From Antarcticirhabdus aurantiaca (GTDB lineage Bacteria > Pseudomonadota > Alphaproteobacteria > Rhizobiales > Rhizobiaceae), in contig NZ_VTOM01000011.1 in the NCBI RefSeq assembly GCF_009765365.1, positions 114,322 to 178,321 on the forward strand: a stretch of 64,000 bases of DNA, given 5' to 3'. The notes beneath the pieces are model-generated. The model was not told where the DNA came from and did no database searches. It saw nothing but the letters and a program-made list of their open reading frames with translations. A program made the position numbers and the translations under genes. Shown one piece after another: positions 57,934-64,000 of this stretch (position 1 is the stretch's first letter; each line of letters begins with the position of its first letter).

Positions 57934-60138
57934 ATGCGGTATCGTCAAAATCGTAAGGGGTCCCATTCATTCCAGGTCACGCTCGCCATCACACTGGCGG
58001 GCGTTCTGGCGGGGATCCTTCTCGCGGGCTATGCGATCTTCTCAGCCCGGCGCATCGATACGCATACACTTGCGAGGGAGCGGTCTGCCGTCGGTCTCTA
58101 CCTGGGGTCGAGGCTGTCCCGGATCGCATCGGAGCAGCAAAGCATCACCGCCTGGGACGAAGCCGTCACCCGGATCGGTGCCGCCGATCTCGTCTGGATC
58201 GACGAGAACGCCGGCGCGTACATGCAGGCCGCGTTCGGGCACGACGCGGTGTTCATCCTCGATGCGGCGAACAAGCCGGTCTATGCCATGTCCGCCGGCA
58301 CCCGCCTGGCTGCCGACCGCTTCGCAGCCGATGCCGCGACCCTAATGCCGCTGGTGGAAGCTCTGCGCCGGCAGGTGCACGGGGAGGCTGGGCGGGCCGA
58401 TCTCGGCGTCACCGACATCGTCATGGTTCACGGCCGGCCGGCCATGGTCAGCGTGAAGCTCGTCGTGCCGTATACCGGAAAAGTATCCGTCGCCCCCGGC
58501 GCCGAAAGCATCCACATTTCCGTGCGCACGATCGACGACCGCGTTCTGTCGGCGCTGGGCGAGCGCGAGCAGATCGAGCGCGTTCACCTCGTCGCGGTGC
58601 CGGAATTTCGCGGCGACGAGGGCAGCTACCGCCTCGTCTCGAAGGCGGGCACGCCGCTCGGCTGGGTGGTCTGGCGAACGGAGCGCCCGGGAACGCAACT
58701 CATCCTCGAAACGGCGCCGGCACTGGTCAGCCTGTTCGTTCTCTTCGCCGGCTTCCTGCTCTTCCTCGTCGTGAAGCTGCGCGCCCAGGACCAGGAACGC
58801 GAGCGGATCGAGGCACATACGAAGTTCCTCGCCCATCACGACACGCTGACCGGCCTGCCCAACCGGGCGCTGTTCGACGAGACGCTCACGCACGCGCTCG
58901 CCGCGAGCGGTGTGGACGGGCGCTTCGTCGCGCTCCATTCCGTGGATCTCGACGGCTTCAAGCACGTCAACGACACGCTCGGGCATCCCGCCGGCGACGA
59001 CCTCATCCGTCAGGTCGCGCGGCGGCTTACCACGGCCGTCCTCGGACGCGGCACGGTCGCGCGCCTCGGCGGCGACGAGTTCGCGGTGATCCAGACGGGC
59101 GTGCGCTCGCCCGAAGAGGCCGGCTCGCTCGCCCGGCTGATGCTGGAAGCGGTGCGCGCGCCCTTCCAGCTCGACCACGATCAGGCGGTGATCGGCGCCA
59201 GCATCGGCATCGCCCTGGCGACCGATCGCGCGGCCGGCCGCACCGAACTCATGCGACAGGCCGACATCGCGCTCTACGACGCCAAGAGCACCGGCAAGGA
59301 CCGCTTCCGGCTCTTCGAGCCCCGGCTCGACGTCGAAGTTCAGGAGAACCGCCGGATCGAGCGGGACCTGCGTCAGGCGCTGGAAGGCGGCGAGGGGCTT
59401 CGGCTCGCTTATCAGCCGCTCTTTGCCGACGACGGCCGCACGATCCTCGGCGCCGAAGCGCTGCTGCGCTGGGACCATCCGGTGCACGGCCCGATCTCGC
59501 CGAGCGCCTTCGTGCCGATCGCCGAGGAGCGCGGCCTCATCGTCGCGCTCGGTGACTTCGTGCTGCGCGAAGCCTGCCGGACGGCACGCGAAATCGACCT
59601 GCCCTGGATCGCGGTCAACGTGTCGGCGACGCAGCTGAAGGAGCCGCTCTTTCCCCGGCGCATCCTGGAACTGCTCCGCGACCATGGGCTGACGCCGAAC
59701 CGGCTCCAGCTGGAGATCACGGAAGGGGTTCTCCTCGAGGCGACGGACTCCGTCGCGCAGGCGCTCGAGCAGATCCGCGCGCTCGGCATCTCGGTGGCGC
59801 TTGACGATTTCGGCACCGGCTATTCGTCGCTGCAGTACCTGCACCGCTATCCCGTCGACAAGATCAAGATCGACCGCAGCTTCGTTCTCAACGTCGCCGC
59901 TTCCGAGCAGGCCCAGGCGCTGGTCAAGGCGATGGTCGACGTCGCCCGGGCCTTCGACATGCAGGTGGTGGCGGAAGGCGTGGAAACCTCGCTCCAGCGC
60001 GACCGGCTCGTGCAGCTCGGCTGCGGCCAGCTTCAAGGCTTCCTGTTCGCCGAGGCGCTGCGCGTGGAAGACCTCCGACACATCATCGCCGGCCATGGAG
60101 CTGCCACGAGAGCCACCGCCGACGTGTCCGTTGCCTGA
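57934..60138 (+). CDS. CHASE4-GGDEF-EAL membrane protein, c-di-GMP turnover
   Basis: 734 residues. Two membrane helices (about 14-36 and 265-285) flank an extracytoplasmic CHASE4 sensor (A-W-D-E-A-V near 73). The GGDEF domain has an intact G-G-D-E-F at 379-383 and the L-T-G-L-P-N-R start, so cyclase activity is possible. The EAL domain has E508-A-L, D-D-F-G-T-G-Y-S-S-L and the late E-G-V-E-T, so phosphodiesterase activity is also possible. It would adjust the c-di-GMP level that activates the PilZ-BcsA cellulose synthase. Start ATG lacks a strong ribosome site. Monocistronic. Confidence 0.93.
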   Translation: MRYRQNRKGSHSFQVTLAITLAGVLAGILLAGYAIFSARRIDTHTLARERSAVGLYLGSRLSRIASEQQSITAWDEAVTRIGAADLVWIDENAGAYMQAAFGHDAVFILDAANKPVYAMSAGTRLAADRFAADAATLMPLVEALRRQVHGEAGRADLGVTDIVMVHGRPAMVSVKLVVPYTGKVSVAPGAESIHISVRTIDDRVLSALGEREQIERVHLVAVPEFRGDEGSYRLVSKAGTPLGWVVWRTERPGTQLILETAPALVSLFVLFAGFLLFLVVKLRAQDQERERIEAHTKFLAHHDTLTGLPNRALFDETLTHALAASGVDGRFVALHSVDLDGFKHVNDTLGHPAGDDLIRQVARRLTTAVLGRGTVARLGGDEFAVIQTGVRSPEEAGSLARLMLEAVRAPFQLDHDQAVIGASIGIALATDRAAGRTELMRQADIALYDAKSTGKDRFRLFEPRLDVEVQENRRIERDLRQALEGGEGLRLAYQPLFADDGRTILGAEALLRWDHPVHGPISPSAFVPIAEERGLIVALGDFVLREACRTAREIDLPWIAVNVSATQLKEPLFPRRILELLRDHGLTPNRLQLEITEGVLLEATDSVAQALEQIRALGISVALDDFGTGYSSLQYLHRYPVDKIKIDRSFVLNVAASEQAQALVKAMVDVARAFDMQVVAEGVETSLQRDRLVQLGCGQLQGFLFAEALRVEDLRHIIAGHGAATRATADVSVA

Positions 60139-60180
60139 TCCCGGCTGCCGCCCCTTGTGGAACGCGCTACGCTCGCCATA

Positions 60181-60196
60181 TAGGTAGACAGACCTA
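60181..60196. promoter_or_regulatory. Candidate TetR-family operator
   Basis: TAGGT-agacag-ACCTA, a 16-bp palindrome 19 bp upstream of the regulator ATG. Likely autoregulatory site that also controls the EamA gene. Confidence 0.6.
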
Positions 60197-60215
60197 CCCA
60201 ATACGGTGGCCGGTG

Positions 60216-60797
60216 ATGGCAAATCGAGTTTCGGCGCGAGAGCGGCTCCTGACAGCGGCAAGCGGGCTCTTCTACGAGCGGGGCATCTCCGCGACCGGCA
60301 TCGACACGGTGATCGCGCAGGCCGGCGTCGCGAAGATGAGCCTCTACAACAACTTTGCCTCCAAGGCCGAGTTGGTGGAGGCCTATGTCGAGACCCGGAC
60401 CGACGCTTGGCGCGCGCGTCTCGGAATGCGCCTCGCGGCGGTTCGTACGCCGGCGGAGCGTATCCTCGCCGTCTTCGATTCCTATGCCGACTACGCCGAC
60501 GGCCGCGACGCGGTCTTCCGGGGCTGCGGGCTCCTCAATGCCGCCGCTGAACTGGCGGCGGACGATCCCGCCCGCATGCGCGTCGCCGCCCAGAAGACCG
60601 AAGTGGCGGCGCTGTTCGCTGCGCAGTTGCGCGACATCGGCGCGCTGCCCGACGATCTCGTCGAGGAGACCGCCGAGCACCTGTCCTTCCTGCTCGAAGG
60701 GGCCATGGCTCGTGCCGGGCTCGAGGGGAGCGGCGCGCGGCTGGCGAGCGCGCGGCGCATCGCGGCCTCTCTCCTGAAGCGCCTACCCGCGGCCTGA
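60216..60797 (+). CDS. TetR-family transcriptional regulator
   Basis: 193 residues from the ATG, with a GTG one codon earlier as alternative. HTH near residues 28-47 (T-G-I-D-T-V-I-A-Q-A-G-V-A-K-M-S-L-Y-N-N-F). The C-terminal ligand domain contains R-G-C-G-L-L-N-A-A-A-E, as in regulators of this subgroup. A palindrome lies in front and a drug/metabolite exporter gene follows 54 bp downstream, so it probably represses that exporter until an effector binds. Confidence 0.92.
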   Translation: MANRVSARERLLTAASGLFYERGISATGIDTVIAQAGVAKMSLYNNFASKAELVEAYVETRTDAWRARLGMRLAAVRTPAERILAVFDSYADYADGRDAVFRGCGLLNAAAELAADDPARMRVAAQKTEVAALFAAQLRDIGALPDDLVEETAEHLSFLLEGAMARAGLEGSGARLASARRIAASLLKRLPAA

Positions 60798-60851
60798 ACG
60801 TCGAGCCGGCGCTGTGCCGGGTTCCGCCGCGATCCATGAAAGGGCGCCCCG

Positions 60852-61808
60852 ATGCGCGTCTCCCCCAAGGCCTCGTCTCCGATCGCGTCGCGGGCGTCCG
60901 CCGTTTTCCTCCTCGTCTTCCTGGAAGCCGCGCTGGTGGTCTGCTGGAGCGCGGGCTTCGTGGGCGTTCGCTACGCCAGCGATCACGCGCCGATCTTCCT
61001 GATCCTGTTCTGGCGCAGCCTCGTCTCCGGGCTGCTTCTCCTGCCCTTCGCGCTCGCGATCGGCCCTCGCCTGCGCTGGCGCGAGGTTCGGGGACAGATC
61101 CTGTTCGGCGCGCTCGCCATGTCCGCCTATCTCGGCGCCTTCTCGCTGGCGATCGATCGCGGCGTTCCGACCGGCCTCGTCGCGCTCATCACGGACATGC
61201 TCCCCCTCATCGTCGCGCTTCTGTCCTGGCCGATCCTCGGACAGGCCCTCACGGCGCGCCAGTGGATCGGCTCGGCTGTCGGGATCGCAGGCGTCCTCGT
61301 CGCTTCGGCCTCGACGCTCGATATCGGCGCGGTCTCGTCTTGGATCTACGCGCTTCCCGTCCTCGGCACGCTGTCGCTCGCCCTGGCGACGCTCCTGCAG
61401 AAGCGGGGACCGGCCGTCTCGATGCCGATGCACCAGGCGCTCTGCATCCAGTGCCTCGCGGCCGCGGCGGTGTTCGCGGCCTTCGCCGGCCATGAGGGCA
61501 GCCTGGCGCCCGTTCTGGAGCCCGGCTTCGTCGGCGGAATCCTGTGGCTGGTGGTGCTGGCGACCTTCGGCGGCTGGGGGCTCTACGACCTGGCGCTGCG
61601 GCGCTCCTCGCCGACGCGGGTGACGGCCGTGCTCTACCTCAGCCCGCCGGTCGTCACGATCTGGGCCTGGCTCATGTTCGACGAGCCGCTCACCTGGACG
61701 ATGGCCGCCGGTCTTCTCGTCTCGCTCCTCGGCATCGTCATCGTGGCGAAGGGCGGGGAGGCGGGGCCTGCCGAACGAGATCGCCGCGCAGCCGTCGAGC
61801 GCGCTTGA
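60852..61808 (+). CDS. EamA-family (DMT) transporter
   Basis: 318 residues with ten predicted helices in two EamA repeats: W-S-A-G-F-V-G-V-R-Y-A near residue 35, and P-L-I-V-A-L-L-S-W-P near 118, a glycine-rich A-T-F-G-G-W-G-L-Y near 235, and L-Y-L-S-P-P-V near 262. Exports an unidentified metabolite or drug. Downstream of the TetR gene on the same strand. Starts at an ATG with a weak ribosome site (gggcgcccc). Confidence 0.9.
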   Translation: MRVSPKASSPIASRASAVFLLVFLEAALVVCWSAGFVGVRYASDHAPIFLILFWRSLVSGLLLLPFALAIGPRLRWREVRGQILFGALAMSAYLGAFSLAIDRGVPTGLVALITDMLPLIVALLSWPILGQALTARQWIGSAVGIAGVLVASASTLDIGAVSSWIYALPVLGTLSLALATLLQKRGPAVSMPMHQALCIQCLAAAAVFAAFAGHEGSLAPVLEPGFVGGILWLVVLATFGGWGLYDLALRRSSPTRVTAVLYLSPPVVTIWAWLMFDEPLTWTMAAGLLVSLLGIVIVAKGGEAGPAERDRRAAVERA

Positions 61809-61852
61809 AGCGCAGTCGCGTCAACCGACAGCGGCAATGCTGGGATGCGGAA

Positions 61853-61927
61853 TGGAGCGGACGATGGGATTCGAACCCACGACATTCTGCTTGGAAGGCA
61901 GAAGCTCTACCCCTGAGCTACGTCCGC
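61853..61927 (-). tRNA. tRNA-Gly (anticodon TCC)
   Basis: 75 nt on the minus strand including CCA. Acceptor GCGGACG pairs with CGTCCGC; the anticodon loop CTTCCAA carries TCC; D loop AGGGGTAGAG and T loop GGTTCGAATCC are standard. Reads GGA and GGG. Confidence 0.97.
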
Positions 61928-62211
61928 ATCCGAGGACCAAGTCATAGACCGGCCAAGTGGCCATCACCTATCCCGAATGCCCGAAGGAGGCAAGGATATT
62001 CAACCGTCCACGGATGCCGCGGAGCCTCCGGTTGGACGCCGGCGCGCCCTTGAGCTAGGTGGACTGCCGGATCCAACCGAGCCCCGACCACTGCGATGCG
62101 CATCGATGTCAGACCGTGCAGATCACGAGCCGGCGGAGCGGTCCTGAGCGCGGCTTCAGCCATGCCGGCCGCTCGCCGCGCTTTGGCGACAGCCTGAGGT
62201 CCGGAGGTCTC

Positions 62212-63012
62212 GTGTCCGCCAATCCCGGGAATTCGTCGGCCCGCATCGGCCCCGCGCCGCTGCACGCCGTGATGTTTCACGTCTTCAAGGTGCGGGATCC
62301 GGCGACGGAAGCGATGGTGGCGCTCGCCGTGCGCTCCCTGCGCATCCATTATCCGGAAGCGCGCCTCGTTCTCCTGACGAACGCCTTGGCGGAAGAAGCC
62401 GACCTGCCGGCGGAGCTGGAGCTGCGCGTCGCCGGCTACGACGAGACGCGGCTGATGCTGGAGCGGGTGCGCGCCTATCGCGACTACGTCCGCGCTGTGG
62501 AGCCCGGCACGACCGTTCTCTTTCTCGACACCGACATGCTCGTCATCCGCCGCTTCGACGAGCTGATGGCGTCGGACATCGATCTCGCGGTGACCGTGCG
62601 CAACGTCCCGAAGATGCCGATCAACGGCGGGCTGATCGTCGCGCGGACCAACCGTCCGGCCGAGACGCGCGACTTCTTCGACCGCCTCGTCGCCTGCTGC
62701 GAGTCCCTGTCCGACGACGAGATGCGATGGGACGGCGACCAGATCGCGCTGTTCCGCCTGCTCGACCCGCCGCCCCATCCCATGCTGGACCTGCGCACGG
62801 AGCCGCGCGGCGCGCTGACGGTGCGCTTCGCCCCGGCCCGCGTGTTCAATCAAACGCCGCGCCCCGGCTTCCTGCGCTTCGGCCTGTTCCGGCCCGGCGC
62901 GCGGCTCCTCCACTTCAAGGGCGCGCGCAAGGCCAAGATGCCGCTCTATGCCCGGCGCTTCCTGTCGCGCCCCTATGTCGCCTTCGCGCGGCTCGTCCGC
63001 TTCGGCCCGTGA
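62212..63012 (+). CDS. Glycosyltransferase-like protein (nucleotide-sugar transferase fold), copy 1
   Basis: 266 residues from a GTG with a ggagg site; an internal ATG at M-F-H-V-F is possible. D-T-D at 106-108 in V-L-F-L-D-T-D-M-L is the metal/nucleotide-sugar site of the GT-A fold; W-D-G-D-Q-I-A-L-F near 180 and L-L-H-F-K-G near 240 are shared with the next gene. No signal or anchor, so cytoplasmic. Acceptor and sugar unknown. Stop overlaps the next start as GTGA. Confidence 0.75.
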   Translation: MSANPGNSSARIGPAPLHAVMFHVFKVRDPATEAMVALAVRSLRIHYPEARLVLLTNALAEEADLPAELELRVAGYDETRLMLERVRAYRDYVRAVEPGTTVLFLDTDMLVIRRFDELMASDIDLAVTVRNVPKMPINGGLIVARTNRPAETRDFFDRLVACCESLSDDEMRWDGDQIALFRLLDPPPHPMLDLRTEPRGALTVRFAPARVFNQTPRPGFLRFGLFRPGARLLHFKGARKAKMPLYARRFLSRPYVAFARLVRFGP

Positions 63013-63797
63013 CCGGGATGGACGGCTTCCGCCCGGCGCCCGGCGCGCGTCTCGAATTCGTGATGTTCTACGCGTTCCGCTCGCCCGATCCGGAAACGGA
63101 GGCGCAGATCGCGCTTCTCGCCCGCTCGATCCGGGCGAGCTATCCCGAGGCCTCGGTCGTCCTCCTGACGAACGCGGCCGGCGCGGCGGCGACGATCCCC
63201 GGCGTCGAGATCGCCGTGCGCGAGGTCCATCCCGAGCACATCATGGTGGAGCGACTGCGCGGCTATCGCGACCGGATGAGGGTTGCGCAGCCCGGTTCCG
63301 TGATGGTCTTCATGGACACCGACATGCTCGTCCTGCGCCGCTTCGACGAGCTGCTCGCCGACGGGGCCGACCTGGCCGTCACGGTGCGGCGGGATCGGAC
63401 ATGGCCGATCAATGCCGGGCTCGTCGTGGCGCGCAAGACGCGGGGGGAGGGCGTCGAGGCCTTCTTCGACCGGCTCGTCGCCTGCTGCGAGGAACTGCCG
63501 GAGGACGAGAAGCGCTGGTACGGCGACCAGGTCGCGCTTGCCCGCGTGCTCGCTCCCGAGCCCGGCCGCTTCAAGCATGCCTATGTCGGGACGAGAGATG
63601 GTCTGACGGTGCGCTTCGCGCCGAGCCGGCTCTATAATCAGACGCCGCGACCGTGGATGCTGCGGCTCGGGATCTATCGCGGGGCGGCGCGCATCCTCCA
63701 CTTCAAGGGCGGGCGGAAAGGTCGGATGGCCGTCTATGCCCGGCTCTATCTCTCCGGGGCGTTCCGCGCCTATGTTCGGCGCCGCTACGGCGGTTAA
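63009..63797 (+). CDS. Glycosyltransferase-like protein (nucleotide-sugar transferase fold), copy 2
   Basis: 262 residues from the overlapping GTG; ATG at 63018 is an alternative. Tandem paralogue of the preceding gene, with the same F-M-D-T-D-M-L at 102-108, the shared R-L-V-A-C-C-E stretch, [14 protein letters not shown] and I-L-H-F-K-G blocks. Arose by tandem duplication. Both precede tuf. Probably makes or trims a surface glycan, but no polysaccharide cluster is adjacent. Confidence 0.75.
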   Translation: MTGMDGFRPAPGARLEFVMFYAFRSPDPETEAQIALLARSIRASYPEASVVLLTNAAGAAATIPGVEIAVREVHPEHIMVERLRGYRDRMRVAQPGSVMVFMDTDMLVLRRFDELLADGADLAVTVRRDRTWPINAGLVVARKTRGEGVEAFFDRLVACCEELPEDEKRWYGDQVALARVLAPEPGRFKHAYVGTRDGLTVRFAPSRLYNQTPRPWMLRLGIYRGAARILHFKGGRKGRMAVYARLYLSGAFRAYVRRRYGG

Positions 63798-63873
63798 GCC
63801 GATTTTCACCGCTCTTGCCATTCGGCCGAGCCCTCGGTATGTCGCCCCGAACTTCAACCGTCTGGAACGAACG

Positions 63874-64000
63874 ATGGCCAAGGGTAAATTCGAGCGCAAC
63901 AAGCCGCACGTGAACATCGGCACGATCGGTCACGTCGACCACGGCAAGACGTCGCTGACGGCGGCGATCACGAAGTACTTCGGCGAGTACAAGGCTTACG
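63874..64000 (+). CDS. tuf: Elongation factor Tu, N-terminal fragment (cut by window edge)
   Basis: The first 42 codons from an ATG. The G1 motif [10 protein letters not shown] near residue 19 and the opening [13 protein letters not shown] are unmistakable. EF-Tu delivers aminoacyl-tRNA to the ribosome; it is also the target of Doc toxins such as the one encoded in this window. The rest lies outside. Confidence 0.98.
   Translation, partial: MAKGKFERNKPHVNIGTIGHVDHGKTSLTAAITKYFGEYKAY

Overview
The window looks like chromosomal DNA of a high-GC alphaproteobacterium, most likely a Hyphomicrobiales (Rhizobiales) member near Methylobacteriaceae/Salinarimonadaceae. This rests on the bcsA-bcsB-GH8 cellulose operon without bcsC, HWE histidine kinases, an ArsR-methyltransferase/metF pair, DUF3750/DUF2293/DUF4112 families and a Rhizobiales-style intergenic inverted repeat. 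The placement is inferred from gene content, not from a search. Both ends are cut: the 3' end of cysS at the left and the 5' end of tuf at the right.

Left part (0-17 kb). cysS and a proline iminopeptidase are followed by an IS5-family element and then a four-gene cellulose operon: PilZ-containing BcsA, BcsB, a GH8 cellulase, and a secreted repeat protein standing where BcsC would be. The operon ends at a strong terminator. Next to it is the last third of an EAL domain on the opposite strand. It is cut off at a short inverted repeat that joins it to a decayed prophage (about 10.9-14.6 kb): the C-terminus of a large virion protein, a small membrane protein, an acyltransferase-3, the N-terminal domain of a tail fibre, and two small antisense genes. 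The prophage abuts the 3' end of tRNA-Ser(GCT). A Wzc/ExoP-like polysaccharide co-polymerase with a kinase domain follows.

Middle (17-37 kb). This is mostly core and accessory metabolism: GST, class I fructose-bisphosphate aldolase, a complete zinc-uptake locus (znuA divergent from znuC-znuB-zur around a Zur-box-like palindrome), cytochrome c, a PfkB sugar kinase, DUF3750, asparaginase, a NYN/LOTUS protein, an AbrB-type antitoxin with a Doc toxin, an HWE sensor kinase, a Rieske-ferredoxin-reductase fusion, an L,D-transpeptidase, haloacid dehalogenase, BCAT-like aminotransferase, Fe-superoxide dismutase, cytochrome c', a dihaem cytochrome and a Tat-exported GFOR-like oxidoreductase.

Right part (37-64 kb). 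It holds oligopeptidase B, small membrane proteins and a 59-residue lipoprotein, an AIR-synthase-like enzyme, a PAS-HWE kinase with its overlapping response regulator, DedA, MOSC, DUF2293, TrmO, ArsR-methyltransferase plus metF, amidase, ornithine/lysine decarboxylase and DUF4112. A 5-kb run rich in peptidoglycan-cleaving enzymes follows (MltB-type, GH25, AmiD-type amidase, SLT), interspersed with a Thr/Pro-rich lipoprotein and a TerB-DnaJ protein. The end carries tRNA-Tyr, a CHASE4-GGDEF-EAL protein, a TetR-EamA exporter pair, tRNA-Gly, two tandem paralogous glycosyltransferases and tuf.

Themes that link genes: c-di-GMP and cell surface (PilZ-BcsA, a broken EAL gene beside it, a GGDEF-EAL protein, Wzc-like protein, phage acyltransferase, glycosyltransferases); envelope remodelling (five peptidoglycan-active enzymes); and metal, redox and C1 homeostasis (Znu/Zur, SodB, cytochromes, metF). 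I did not find a CRISPR array, an integrase, an origin, or a clearly new multi-gene defence system. The least-explained items are the BcsC-replacing repeat protein, the rearranged prophage/EAL breakpoint and the cluster of wall hydrolases.
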